From positions 336,001-400,000 of the forward strand of contig CAUYUJ010000658.1 of assembly GCA_963575745.1 (NCBI GenBank): a DNA stretch of 64,000 nt, in the 5' to 3' direction. Made by a program: the position numbers and the translations under genes. The notes below the pieces were generated by a model. The model was not told where the DNA came from. It saw only the letters and a list, made by a program, of their open reading frames with translations, and did no database searches. The stretch is from Prorocentrum cordatum. Lineage: Eukaryota; Sar; Dinophyceae; Prorocentrales; Prorocentraceae. This document shows, in pieces, positions 1 through 11,192 of the stretch; positions within the stretch are counted from its first letter, which is position 1, and every line of letters begins with the position of its first letter.

Positions 1-950
1 CGCCATGCCGTGTCGGATCTGTTTCCTTCGCACGCATGCCACCTCTGAGCACGCCACCTCAAATTTCAATGCGATTGGCGTGCTTGCCCGAGGCGCGCAT
101 CCGCAGTTCCCTTTCCAATTCGTTAAACTGGCTCTTGGCGTCGTCACTGCAACCCCATGAGGGGTCCGTCGTCTGCCTGCCCTCGCGTTTCCTCACCACG
201 CGGCTGATGACGACGCCAATGGCGATGGCTACAAGCCCGTTGATGAAGAGGCCCAGGCAGTGGAGGCGGAAGGAGAAAACGTTAGGCGCAGTGGTTGCAG
301 CGAGGTGCTGGTCGTGGGTCCACAAGCTGGTGGTGGTTGAGAGAGGCTCGCCAGCTGGCGTTCCTCAATCTCGGCGGCGTGGTTGTCGGACGATTTCCCG
401 CGCTCGGGACTTGTCAATGGTAAGGTCGACGGTGTAGTTGTTCATGTTGTGATACAGGTCAAGGTCGTTGGAGTAAGCGGTCGAGGCTCCATGCATCCGT
501 AGACCTTGATGGCGTTGCAGTAGAGCTTGTCCAGGTAGGGGTCGGAAAGGGAACGCCTTGGTTGACGCGGTCGAATATCCGCGAGCGCGCGTGACACGGG
601 TGGTGGCAGGTGGAACTGCAATGGTAGCGTACTACTTGGTGACTGTCACGTGGACACCCAGGAAGGTGTTCAGGAGACTTTATCCTCGAGGTCACATCCG
701 CTTCCACGTTGACGCTAGTGGTCGGCGTAAGTCATTATGATGGTCCAAGCGCCGACGACGGAGATGAGCAGACCTGCCGCAGGTGCGACGGCTCCGCTAC
801 CAAGTGTGGACGGAAGTCGCCATCTCAGAATAAGGACGTGAGAGGTTACAGGGGACAACGACGGTGCTGGCAGCACGGGGGAAACAAAAGTCTTTTGTCC
901 TCCGCGGCGGCCGCAAAAGATACGTCGCGGGCGACGCAAGCAGATGGGCC
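1..950. other. No convincing gene; possible decayed coding fragment
   Basis: No open frame here looks like a recognisable protein. On the minus strand about 59-325 there is a short frame with one hydrophobic stretch of about 18 residues (GLFINGLVAIAIGVVISRVV region) followed by RKREGR, which could be a membrane helix with a basic stop-transfer segment. Upstream on the same strand only short frame-shifting fragments continue it, so any gene would be decayed or split by introns I cannot place. Confidence 0.25.
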
Positions 951-1019
951 TTGAGCCAGGGCGGAGGCGGCACGAGCAACGCACTGTATGAGTGCACCCT
1001 GGGGGGACTCCTTCAAAGC

Positions 1020-1650
1020 GAAGATACCCCCAAGGCAACACCAAGAGGCCCCCCAAGTCCTGAGGGGCCCCGGCCAGCCCAAGAATGGCACCCACCCGGC
1101 CCTCGGAAACCCCAAGACCGAGTGAGAGCCCCACAAAAGTGCAGAGGAGATGTGTCACGTGCTCTGGCCGTGTGGGCAATGCTCGAAGCGTCGCCACACA
1201 GAGCCATGCGCTGGAACGCTGACGCGATTCGCCGCAGGCGGCTGGACATGTGCTGGACCTGCAACGGGAGCGGGACTCGGGGATGGACAGACCCCCCTTT
1301 AGCAAAACGTGGCTTAGTGAAAACGACCTGAGGCCCAAACCTTGCGGGCGCAAGCCTGGAAAATGACGGCCACGGCGCCATCTCGAGAACCGAAAACGGA
1401 CAATTCACTAATCGACGTGTCACTGTTGGGGGTTCTGTCCAGCCCCGGAGGACCACCGAGGCCGCAGAAGGGGCCCAGAAACAAGCAAGACGGGACCGAG
1501 CGTGCTCCAGGATGGTCAAAAAAGGGCCCAGCAAGCTCCAAAAGGAGCACAGGGGGCCCCAAGAGGACTCTGGGGAGCCCAGACAACACAGCCCCAAGAG
1601 GTCCCAGAGAGGGCCCCAACAGGGCCCGCGAGGAACCTAGGGTACCCCAC
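1020..1650. repeat. Degenerate GGCCCC/CCAAGAGG-rich array
   Basis: The stretch is built from loosely repeated words such as CCAAGAGGCCCCC, GGGGCCCC and GGGCCCAG, separated by short purine-rich spacers. The same word set recurs at about 6320-6440 and 19175-19400. Open frames in all directions here are low-complexity and I do not call them genes. Confidence 0.6.
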
Positions 1651-1699
1651 CATATCCGAGAAGACGCCCATTCTGGTCGTCTAGTTGTACGAAAGTGTT

Positions 1700-3540
1700 G
1701 ACGCAAGGCGTTTTGCATCAATGCTGTCGATGGGGAATTACAGCTTTGCGGCTCCTCGTCCGATACAGAGGAAACAACAAAGACGAGGTGTGAACGAGCG
1801 CGTGAACATGTTGCCAGTACTTCTCAACAGGCCCACCGAGCCTCTTGGCAGCGGGCTGCTCCTTGGAAGGCTCCGACGGCGTCGCCTTCGAAACAGCATG
1901 GGCCAACTCCGTAGACACAAGGAATAGCTGAAAGACGCATCTGCACACGAGACATGCTTACACTAACTACCACAGCGTGACTACACAGAACACACAGCAA
2001 AGACGGCAGCAGCGTGAGAGGAAAGCAATAACGAGATAGCATTCCAGAGCAATTGTGTTAGAGCTGGTAGCAGCAAACAAACAAATCCCAGTGCATGGAT
2101 TCGCACGAGCCACCAGGATGACGGTGCACACAAGAAGAAGAATGATGGTGGCAGCACCCTCGCCCATGTCCAGTCGATTGTCTTTACTGCTACCCATGGT
2201 TCTCAACACCCTGCTGCTTCCCTGACCATCCGTGTGCCTATTTGTGCGTGTGTGCGTGTGCTGGTCTCCTACCGATTGAGCCACTGCACCTTAATTGTTT
2301 ACCCTCTGCGGGTCAGCCACTGCCCACCCGGTGCGCTCGAGCACCACCGCACTGCTTGCCCCTCGCCCTCTCGCTTGCCCTGTCCCTTTCGCTTCCGTCC
2401 CCCCTCCGGGCGCCCCCCTCGTCACCCCCTCGCGGCTCCCCCCCCCCCATGCGAGCCGTGCTGCGCGGTTACTTCTGGGGGGGGAGCCAGCACGCCCTTG
2501 CCGCTGTGAGGAGCTGCGGCTGGGCCGCGCGCCCTCTTCCGCATTCGGCCGCTAGCATCTCTCCGCCGCGCTGATGCGCGCGTGGTCGCGACGCCAAGAG
2601 TGAGCGCGTGCGCGCGTTTCAAATGCAACTGGCGGAGGGCCACACCGACGGCCGACGTCGCCTCCTCCGAGTGCCCCACACCTTGATGCCGCTGCTGCTC
2701 CTGGCCCCGCTCCGCTCTTGTGGCGACAGGGTCCGGCGCATCCTCGTGGGGGCGCGGGCCGTCCCCATGGTAAGCGCCGTGGGCTGGCCCGGGAATGTCT
2801 CGGGGCCACAGCTCGTGCCCGTGACATGTCCGCCATGGCTTGCGCAGGATGACCTGGTAGTTCTGGTGACCGCAGGTCGTGCCCATCATGAATTGCGCGT
2901 GACAACCTGGGGAGTTTCGTGGCCATGGGCTGCGCACACGAGTTGCGCGTGCTAGCCCCGGAATTTGTCCTGGCCACAGGTTGCGCCACGGGCTGCGCCG
3001 TTTGCATGGTTTTGCAGGGCTTTGCCTGGCTTTGCGACACACCAAATTGACTTGAGCTGCATCGCGTCATTACTTTGCACTAGTATTCACTGCTCTGATC
3101 TGTACTGCTTTACATCACTTTCCACTGCTCTGCCCTGCACCACTCTGCACTGCTTGGTGCTGCACCGCGCAGACTACGTTGATGTGCTGCTCAAGGCCAG
3201 CGCGGGAGACACTCGATAATTTCATGCATCTCCCCACTCTTCCGCACCGGCAATGGGGAAATCAAAAAAGATACCGATATCGCTACTCCCCCGATCTCGC
3301 CTAGGGTGCAGTCTGACCAGAACTTCCAGGCGAATCCAGCCGTGGCGATGAGGGAGGGTCTCCCAGGAAACCCTCAAGGGCGAAAACAAGGCAATGGTAG
3401 CGATGATTTGCTCGATATGCGACCACACAGGTCCCGACCGCTTCCCGGGGGCAGTTCCACCAACCCTCTGGGCGAAGGTGATGTAACGAGTTGTTTTCTT
3501 CCCTCTTCCAGAACCCCTCCTCCCCCTGCTCCGGGGATGC
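1700..3540. other. Non-coding sequence with weak short repeats
   Basis: I see no gene. About 2780-3010 contains several diverged copies of a phrase around GGCCACAGGTTGCGC. About 3060-3175 shows a roughly 10-base rhythm of CACTGCTCTG-like words. About 2300-2460 is C-rich with homopolymer C runs. Nothing else stands out. Confidence 0.4.
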
Positions 3541-3589
3541 GTTTAACATAGTTCCTCATGAATATAAAGCCCTCCCCCAACCGACCAGC

Positions 3590-4290
3590 GACAAGCCCAG
3601 GACAATGAGCCCCCCCCCGCCATCCCAGTCAAATAACCATGCAAAATGATCTTTGAGGCAAATTCTTTGGTCATGCTCGGGGGGGCGCGGGCACTTTGCA
3701 TTGCTCTTAAACAGGGACGGCGGGGGCGCCAGCATATTGCCTGCTCTGCGCAGGGCCAGCATTCCTGGCAAAAGATAATACAAAATGCACTGCGGCTAAA
3801 TCTGGATCACGCGCGTGCAACCCGCGATCACTTTGCATTGGTTTTTGGAAAGAACGGCGGGGGGGCCTGGCATATTGCCTGCTGTGTGCAGGCTCACAAG
3901 ACATAATGATGACCACTCCGCCGCGATTGTGCCTTGGTCTTCAACATGGATGAAGGGTCCAACATGTTTCCCGATGATTTGCACAGGCACACCTGGCACT
4001 CTGCGCGTGCCCCGAAAGAGGCACACCTGGCGCGGCTGGAGCATGCAGCACACTCCTGGCGCAGGTAGAGCACGTGGCGCATCTGGAGCTCCAGGCGTGC
4101 CTGGCATGCTTGGAGCACCAGGGGTGCCTGCTGCGCGCCTGTTGCACGTGACGCGCCTGGCACGCGTGGCGCACCTCGCCGCATGCGTCGCGCACCTGGG
4201 GTCTGCACTGGTTCCGAGAATAGCTGCCCATCCAAAGACCACCCCTGAATATGCTCATTTTAGGGTACTACTTCTATGTGGGAGGGCGGA
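3590..4290. repeat. Duplicated repeat block, copy 1
   Basis: This block matches 4775-5440 in order and content: an ATGAGCCCCCC-like start, a CATGCTCGGGGGGG phrase, a TTGCCTGCTCTGC phrase, GCGATCAC followed by GCATTGGTTTTTG, and a long stretch of CACCTGGCGC-type words. The second half (about 4010-4210) is itself a short degenerate tandem repeat of GCACCTGGC-like words. Confidence 0.65.
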
Positions 4291-4774
4291 TGGGAGTGAG
4301 ACAAACCGATTGCGTCTGAGGGAGCTGCCTTGATCACTGCTCCCTCGTAGTAAACACCTCCTCCCCCAGGCGATCGGCAGCCAACGCGTACCCATGAGTG
4401 CACCCTCCCACCATCGATGTCAATTACCCTGTCGAAGTACCCAACCCCTACGCAATGCGGGGCATGAGTAGCTTGAGAGACGCTATACGGATGTAATGAC
4501 GTGACATGGGCGCATATACTTCTGCGAGCGGCACTCGTGAGCCTGAGACTTTCTCGCCCCCCGCCTGAGAATTTCTTCACGATTCAAATATGAGGGGCCT
4601 AAGAGCGACGACAGTTACGAGTCGAATTGCCCGTTCGAATCAGTCCCACCAGCCCTCTGAAAGTGAGTGGTTTAGAGCGTTTCCTCTTCCAACCCAATGC
4701 CCCGTCGGGGAGGGGTTATCACTGCTCCCGATTAGTAAACACCCCTCCAAGCGACCGGCAGCCAACCAGGACCA

Positions 4775-5440
4775 ATGAGGACCCCCACCACCATCCCCTT
4801 CATAAACATGTGAAGTCCACTTCGGGGCAAGATCTTGGGTCATGATCGGGGGGGACGCGAGCACTTCGTACTGTTTTTTACAGGGACAGCGGGGGTACTC
4901 GTAAATTACCTGCTCTGCACAGGGCCAGCATCCCCGTCAAAGAAAAAAACATAATGCACTTCGAGGCAGACTCTGGACCATGCGCGAGCACCCCGCGATC
5001 ACTGCGCATTGGTTTTTGACTGAGACGGCGGGGGTGCTGGCACATCTGCAGGCCCGCCAATCACTATGATGGCCACCCCGCCGCGTGTGCGCACTCGTTT
5101 TCGACAAGGGTGGTGAAACCGCTATGTTTCCCGATGTGTACTGCCACGTGCGCAGGCGAACCTGGCACAGTCTGCACGTGCCCCGACCGTGGCGCACCTG
5201 GCGCGGCTGGAGCATGCGGCATACATGGCGCACGTGGATCACCTGGCGCATCTTGCGCACAAGGAGTGCCTGGCACACCTGGGCCACAAGGGTGGCTGGC
5301 GCACCTGACGCGCGTGGCACGCCTGGCACGCGTGGCGCACCTCGCCCCTGCGTTGCGCACATGGGGTCTGCTTGGTTCCCATAAGCTGCCCATCCAAAGA
5401 CGACCATTGGACATGCTGAGGCCCAGGTGCTACTTATGCG
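4775..5440. repeat. Duplicated repeat block, copy 2
   Basis: This is the second copy of the block at 3590-4290, diverged by substitutions and small indels. The flanking phrase (GGGAGGGCGGGTGGG followed by CTTGATCACTG and AATAAACACCCCCTCC) recurs near 4280-4370, 4700-4760, 5440-5530 and 6235-6310. The whole 3.6-6.3 kb stretch therefore looks like a degenerate tandem array with units of about 0.7-1.2 kb. Confidence 0.65.
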
Positions 5441-5689
5441 TTGGGAGGGCGGGTGGGAATGAGCGACACAACTTGCGGGCGGGGGGGTGTCTTGATCACT
5501 GTTCCCTATTAATAAACACCCCCTCCCCCAGGCGACTGGGAGCCAACCCGAGTCCATGACGACCCCCCACACCATCCCTTGTAAAAAACAATACAACACA
5601 CACTCTGCCTCCAAATTCGGAACATGCGCAGCCAACCCGATGCGCCCACCCCCCCAGCATCCCTGTCAAAAAAACAATACAGAGTACAA

Positions 5690-5889
5690 TTGGCGGCGGC
5701 GGCGGCTGCGGCGGCTGCGGCGGCGGTGGCGGAGGCTGCGGCGGCTGCGGCGGCGGCGGCGGCGGCGGCTGCGGCGGCTGCGGCGGCGGCGGCGGCGGCG
5801 GTAGCGGTGGCGGCAGCGGCTGCGGCGGCGGCGGCGGTTTAGCAGCGGGGGGCGGCGGCGGCGGCGGCGCCGGCGGCGCCGGCGGCGGG

Positions 5890-5930
<41 letters not shown>

Positions 5931-5935
5931 GGGCG

Positions 5936-5974
<39 letters not shown>

Positions 5975-6117
5975 AGCGGCGCGGCGGCGGCGGGCAGCGG
6001 CGGGCGGCGGCGACGGCGGCGGCAGCGGCGGCGGTGGCGGCGGCGGAGGCGGCGGCGGCGGCGGCGGCAGCGGCGTCGGCGGCGGCGGTCGGCGGCGGCG
6101 TCGGCGGCGGCGTCGTC
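5690..6117. repeat. GGC trinucleotide tract
   Basis: About 430 bp of almost pure GGC/GCG repeats interrupted by TGC, GTC and AGC variants. It sits inside the third unit of the 3.6-6.3 kb repeat array. Long poly-Ala, poly-Arg and poly-Pro frames on both strands are products of this tract, not genes. Confidence 0.95.
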
Positions 6118-6179
6118 GGGGAGTAGGAGTAGGAGTAGGAGTAGGAGTAGGAGTAGGAGTAGGAGTAGGAGTAGGAGTA
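6118..6179. repeat. GGAGTA hexanucleotide tandem repeat
   Basis: About ten perfect copies of GGAGTA directly follow the GGC tract. Confidence 0.95.
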
Positions 6180-6319
6180 CAAAGACGACTGCTGAATATG
6201 CTGAGGCTCGGGCCAGATTCAGGTGCTACATATGTGCTGGGAGGGCGGGTGGGGGTGAGCGCTACGGCTTGCGGGCGGGGAGGGGGTCTTGACCCTTCTC
6301 CCGTACCCCCTCCCCCTGG

Positions 6320-6440
6320 GTCTGGACGGGGCCCAAGACGCACCAAAAGGCCCCTGGGACTGCCAAGGGGCCCCAAAGACGCGCCAAGAGGACTCCAAGA
6401 AGATTTCAAGAGACATTCGAAGAGACTCCGAGGGGCATGA
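6320..6440. repeat. GGCCCC/CCAAGAGG-rich array, second locus
   Basis: A short stretch of CCAAGACGCACC, AAGGCCCCTGGG and CCAAGAGGACTCC words, of the same type as 1020-1650 and 19175-19400. Confidence 0.5.
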
Positions 6441-6457
6441 AAGACGTTTCTGGCCGT

Positions 6458-6724
6458 TCTCCTCGTCCTCCTCCTGACTCCTCCCTCCTCCTCCTCCCTC
6501 CTCCTCTCTCCTCCTCCTCCTCCTTCCTCCTCCTCCTCTCCTCTCCTCCTCTCCTCCTCCTTCCTCCTCCTCTCCTCTCTCCTCCTCCTCCTCCTCTCCT
6601 CGCCTCCTCCTCCTCCTCCTCCTCCTCCTCCCTCCTCCTCCTCCTCCTCCTCCTCCTCCTCCTCTCCTCCTCTCCTCCTGCTCCTCCTCCTCCTCCTCCT
6701 CCTCCTCCTCCTCCTCCTCCTCCC
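6458..6724. repeat. CCT/CTC-rich microsatellite
   Basis: About 270 bp of nearly pure CCT repeats with occasional phase shifts (CTCTCC, CCCTCC). Poly-Leu/Pro/Ser frames here are artefacts. Confidence 0.95.
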
Positions 6725-6944
6725 CTTCTTACTAGTAAGGTTATTATTGCTACTCTTGCCTAGTAGTAATAATGGTTTTGTTCCGTGTTATTAGTACTAC
6801 TATGACTGTAATGGTTCTTATTCGATGTGATGAAATCAATAAACGTGTTAATTGAGATGTAGTGGAGATGGTGCCGGCTCACAGGCATGAAGCTAATGGT
6901 TATTGCCGGGTGCGCACGGCGGGCGTCTCGCGCCAGCAAGCTCA

Positions 6945-7075
6945 AGGGCCCTAAACGGGGCCGGACCGGCAGCGGTGAGAAAGGCGAGAGCAGCACGAGC
7001 ACGGGCAGGGAGCGAGGGGAGAGGGACGAGAGAGAGAGAGAGAGACGAGGCAGTATATTTCATAGCGAGATTGCA
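6945..7075 (-). repeat. Putative 3' LTR of copia-type element 1
   Basis: This 131-bp sequence is a direct repeat of 15191-15319. Both copies run from AGGGCCCTAAACG through a GAGGGGAGAGGGACGAG(AG)n stretch to CATAGCGAGATTGCA. On the minus strand, which is the sense strand of the element, the repeat starts with TGCAATCTCG, as expected for an LTR beginning TG. A polypurine tract lies immediately upstream. The outer end is not clearly CA and no target-site duplication is visible. Confidence 0.6.
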
Positions 7076-7082
7076 CTCACTA

Positions 7083-7093
7083 CCTTTTCTTTT
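7083..7093 (-). other. Candidate polypurine tract of copia-type element 1
   Basis: On the minus strand this reads AAAAGAAAAGG, seven bases before the putative 3' LTR start. A purine run in this position primes plus-strand DNA synthesis in LTR retrotransposons. Confidence 0.45.
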
Positions 7094-7442
7094 GCCTAGA
7101 ATATCTCGAACGAGCCTGTACTCTCACGAGAAGCAAAGACAAAACGAGTTAAAGATTGCGCCTGGGCTCACAGAGGCAATCGGTTAGCGTATACAGCAAG
7201 AGACGTGTCAGTTCAGGCATGAAACCTAACCACGTTAAGCATCAATCAGGAAGGCAAACTCTGATTGGAGCGCAGGCTCAACCAATTCTGCGAAAGGAGC
7301 TCGCGCAACTGAGCCGGAGGCTTGACCTTCTCGAGATGGTCGGCTATCTGCCGAACGGTCGGAACCCAGAACACGGAGCGCTTCGGGTTCTCATCGTCAG
7401 ATTCTTCGACCGCGCAAGCAACTCCGGCAAAATCTATCTATG

Positions 7443-8525
7443 CTACGGCGGCGCTCGAGCGTTGTCGAGGCCGTTCCGTCCTTGGTGAGTCGGTGGCCAC
7501 CTCGATGGCATAGAATATGCCGGCAGCTTGCCTGACAAACCCGGTCGAAAATCCTGAAACAGTACCTCTGCAAACACACGGCGCAGGAAGTAGGCTGTAT
7601 CTACTCCAGCGTCCCTTGCCAGTGCTTCTGCTGCTAGCGTGCTGCGCACCACCCGTCGAATGCGGTGTGAACGCTTATCGAGTAATGATGCGGCTCCACC
7701 GCGTGCTGCAATCCGAAGCGGCACAGAAAACCATGAAACCGGCCTGGCTCTGGTTCTCGTGAGCGCTGGCCCAAGCTGCATCTGCAAACGTCACGAGCGC
7801 GGCACGTGCAAAATCCAAACCCGCCATCATCAGTCCAGCATGCTTGGTATCACGAGCTTCGCGGAAGATACGGTTGATTGCCATGAGGTTCGAAATCGTC
7901 GGGTTTGGTCCTTGTCCGAGTGACGTAGCAGCCGCCAGGTCGGGCCTAGACTCTCCCGCCAACCATTGACACGGTCCAAAACCACTGGAAAAACTTGTCC
8001 TCTCCTCTGCGGTGAGCGTGGCCTCTGGTGTCGCTGATCTCCATCTCGGTAGGGGGGCCGGAACACACTGTGCTGAGAACTCGGACTGGTTGACGAAGGT
8101 GTTACCGTTATCCTGCTTGACCACGCGCTCGCCACAGTAGGTCAGCTCATTGTCCCACCATTTGCCAAAGGTGAAACGATTCCGAATGTTGGTCACGAGC
8201 TCAGCACCACGAACCGAATTGCCACCGCCGATGAGATCGCCCACGTGAACACCCACAATCCGCACGAGCCGCTCGGCGTGATAAAAACAAAACAACGCCT
8301 TGTCCAGCAAGCACTGCTTGCCACCGATGCTGATGAGGAGATCACGAAGTTCGCGCCACCAGAGTCGCGGGCTGTTGACGAAACCGTTAATGGCGCGGCG
8401 TACGAGTAGGAGAGCTCACTTGTGTACTCCAGGTAAACCTTCTGCCAGATGGCGGAGGTAGATGGGCTTGCCCGTTTGGGCCTTGGTTTGATCCGCTAGA
8501 AAAAAGCCGTTGCAACGTCGCCGCT
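7443..8525 (-). pseudogene. Copia-type RT C-terminal part and RNase H (element 1)
   Basis: After an in-frame stop and a slip at a T run near 8480, the minus strand reads SGDVATAFF (the first catalytic Asp region of RT), then INGFVNSPRLWW, equivalent to the YGLxxSPRxW block. The catalytic YVDD box appears as HVGD (frame starting 8310, residues 22-25), so one of the two metal-binding aspartates is lost. RNase H follows, with TFADAAWAS and then, in another frame, KRSHRIRRVVRSTLAAEA, a phrase typical of copia RNase H. At least three frames are needed to read the domain. It replicates element RNA into DNA when intact; this copy is almost certainly dead. Confidence 0.8.
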
Positions 8526-8999
8526 TCACAGGTTGAGGCCCCAGCTGGCAATCACCTGCAGCAGGATGTAGAAACAAGCTCGTGTCAATGCGGGCGCGTC
8601 GCGCCTGAGAGTCAGGATGTCCGGGTCAGTGTAGCCAATGCCCACGAGGCGTGCCTTCCCGTCGATCTCCGAAACTCCACGGCGAGCGTTCTTATCGCGG
8701 TAGCAGACTCTTGACGGGATAATCCGCTTCCGCTTCTCGGCATCGGACTCGACCTGCTTGGACGTCGTGATGCCCAGGACTTCCACTGCGGAGAAGCGCT
8801 GCCAGGAAGACCATTCACGAGCCAGGGCGTCACGGTACAGCTGCTTCTCGTTGTCGGGGATCTGAGACCATGGGACCTCCCTGATGATGGCCTTCTGGTC
8901 CGTTATGGTCATGGTGAACTGGCCGCTGGTGGCGAGGTAGACCTCGCGGATCGGCACGCTAGCATGTGCGAAGTGCTCGCAGTCGAACACCTGTCTCAC
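8526..8999 (-). pseudogene. Copia-type RT N-terminal part (element 1)
   Basis: A 157-residue minus-strand frame contains REVPWSQIPDNEKQLYRDAL, then EWSSWQRFSAVEVL, then IPSRVCYRDKNA, then a KARLVGIGYTDPD segment. This order (acidic start, SRVCYRDKN, KARLV.G..DPD) is that of the amino-terminal RT fingers in copia polyproteins. The frame ends at a stop just before SGDVATAFF, so the RT is split across frames. Upstream is the post-integrase linker, downstream the RT palm. Confidence 0.8.
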
Positions 9000-9253
9000 A
9001 GGATCCTCCTCGGTGCCGTTGAAGCATAGGAAAGTGCCTGGCCCATATGACGTAGGCGTCGCGGTCGAGACCTCTGGCTCAGCGAAGCGTGGTCGTCAGC
9101 GACTAGACAATCAGCTGCAGCGTCGTCAAGTAGAGGTCAGACTGACGGTAGCATGTTGCCCCGCATCGCTTCCGCATTCCGAGCAGATGGCTCGGTTGGT
9201 GACGGTGCCTCGGCCTGTGGCGGTGAGTCTGGTAGAGCTGCTTGAACTGGTGG

Positions 9254-9838
9254 CTACGATTGATCGCGGCCGGTCTCGTCCTGCAAAGCTAAGGCCAGGT
9301 CGGAGACCACGACGTCAGCTACGTCAAGTGCGCCTGCAAGAGGAGGGGCGCCTCGTTCATCATGAAAACGTTCTGGAGGTGCCTGGGCAGCGCGTCGCAG
9401 CTCGGCCAGGTCGGAGTCGTCGGAGGCCGACATCTCGGTGCCCTGAGCCTCGCGCAGCTGCTCCTTCGAGACCAGGATGGGATGTCCGGACAACTGCACC
9501 CAGACGTTGTCATCGTCAGCGCCTCCACTGCCACCATCGATCACCCTCGCGATGATAAACCGCGCCAGGAACTGCTTGCCCTTCTTGTTCTTCGGTAGTC
9601 GCCAGAAAGCGGCACGATCGCCAGCTGCGTAGTCGCCGAGGCACGGGCGGTTGACCTGGAGCATGGATCGCTTGAGGGACTCGGAGCGGTCGTAGTCGGT
9701 GAAAGCCATGTCCGCAAGCACGCGGAATCGGGCCCTCTTGGCGAGCTCGGCATCGGCTGTCATGGCGCTATGCACCACTACGGAGTTAGCAATGTCGGTG
9801 ATGCTGTCGGGAATCCTCGGGTCCTTCCGAAGGTCCAC
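9254..9838 (-). pseudogene. Copia-type post-integrase region (element 1)
   Basis: A 194-residue frame in the same register as the integrase, separated from it by a single in-frame stop at 9854-9856. It contains MAFTDYDRSESLKRSML, then CLGDYAAGDRAAFWRLPKNKKG, then VWVQLSGHPILVSKEQLREA. The GD.a.F.R pattern followed by VWV...G....V.KEQLR.A is what I expect of the small beta-rich domain and linker after a copia integrase core. The tail is acidic and Ala-rich. I infer it was once fused to the integrase. Confidence 0.65.
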
Positions 9839-9853
9839 TGCTACGGCGAAGCT

Positions 9854-10582
9854 TTACAGATGTCGAACCCGTGAGCTCCTGGCCTGTTTGATCGCCGGGG
9901 CCATCATCTTCATGTCCTCAGGGCCGACCAACTGCATGTCGTCAATGACTCGCTTCGCCATGTGCTTCCAGAGCGCGATATTCGCCTCCACGCGGCCGGA
10001 CTGCCAGCGAAATTCTGAAGGGGGCTTCTCGACCAATACCTCGTGCTCTTCCATGTGCTCGACGAAGAGAGACTGAAAAGCTCCATCGCGATCACGCACC
10101 ACGCGATCCGGAGATCCAGCCCATGAGAGCCAGCACATGCAGGAAACCTCCAGCACGTACGCCAGATCCCTCCAGGGGCAGTAGACGACCACCATCAGTA
10201 GGCCAGACACTTCCAAAATGCTCAGAAACTTGTGTGTTTGGTGCGAAGCATCGGGCAGGTAGAAGATGTCGAGGCCGACGCGTGCGTTGAACGATCCGAT
10301 GTAAGGTATCTTGGCTGGACTCGGACGCCTCGGCTTGACGTTCCTGAGACATGAGCTGCATCGTAGGCGACGACTGAGGTCGATGGCGATCTGGCTCTCA
10401 TCGCTGCCGTTCAAGAACCTCGTGAAGTCGGGCTGCAGCGGGCGGCTCAGGTTCTGATGCACCCGGGCCACGATGGGCGCCGCACGCATTTCCTCGGCCG
10501 CAAGCCGAGGACCAGCAAACCAAATCATCACCAGCACGCTGTTGAGCATGAGAAAATTGTAGCTCTTCTGGTTGTGGCTCAT
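9854..10582 (-). pseudogene. Copia-type integrase (element 1)
   Basis: The 242-residue frame holds a partial zinc-binding module (H42, then C75 and C78 in LRCSSC; the second His is replaced in VHQNLSRP). The catalytic core has all three acidic residues: D105 in VGLDIFYLP, D164 or D166 in VVRDRDGAFQ, and E199 in WQSGRVEA, with D-to-E spacing of about 32-34 residues, normal for retroviral-type integrases. The enzyme would insert element cDNA into the genome. A stop codon separates it from the following linker, and upstream parts are in other frames, so the polyprotein is broken although the active site itself is intact. Confidence 0.85.
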
Positions 10583-10583
10583 C

Positions 10584-11133
10584 GGGCGCTGGGACTGGCA
10601 CTGGCTGTCGCGATTCTCCTCCGACTGGCGGTCGAGGTGGAGTCAGCTCGCCAACGGGGGCCCTGCCGATCACAAGAGAGCGTACCCGGCCGGCGTCTCA
10701 AACCGCTCGCGAGGAGCGTAGGCGTCGGGAACATACTCGTGCTCGATGACCAGCTCGTTCTCTTGTTGAAGTAGAACTGAGCATCGATGTACGTCGTGTC
10801 CGAAGTCAAACGTTTGGCCTTCGGCTCGACGGCGGCCTGGATGCTCAGCAACTGCCAAGGGATCAGCTCTTCCACCTGCTTCCACATCTCGGAGTCCTTG
10901 GCAATGATCGCGGACTGAGCGTTGCGATGACTCATGACGTCCAGCACGCCACTCATGATGGCCCGCCAGCGAGGCTCCTCCATGGTCGGGGCCGCGTAGC
11001 AGACCTGGTGTGCATGTTGAGCTGGCTTGTCGTAGCTCACGGTTGGTAGCTGCAAATATGGACTCCATGGCAAAACTCCTCGCCCTCGATGACCCTTATC
11101 AAGCCGCGGCAAATGGCGTCGGCGAGCTGCCAC
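10584..11133 (-). pseudogene. Copia-associated domain between insert and integrase (element 1)
   Basis: A 184-residue frame whose middle part reads like a folded domain: MSGVLDVMSHRNAQSAIIA, then KDSEMWKQVEELIPWQLLSI, then EPKAKRLTSDTTYIDAQFYF. The last third becomes Arg/Ser-rich, a sign that the true frame has shifted. I recognise no catalytic motif. Its position between the methyltransferase-like insert and the integrase makes it part of the polyprotein. Confidence 0.5.
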
Positions 11134-11192
11134 GCGTAGACCTGCGAGCGCCTAGTGTTCCCAGAAGGTCCGCCACCTGAAACCTCCTCGCG

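Noticed and set aside
5496-6763. Pro-, Ala-, Arg- and Leu-rich frames
   Set aside because: Products of the GGC and CCT tracts.
6945-6960. CCCTAAA as telomere-type repeat
   Set aside because: Occurs once per LTR copy, never in tandem.
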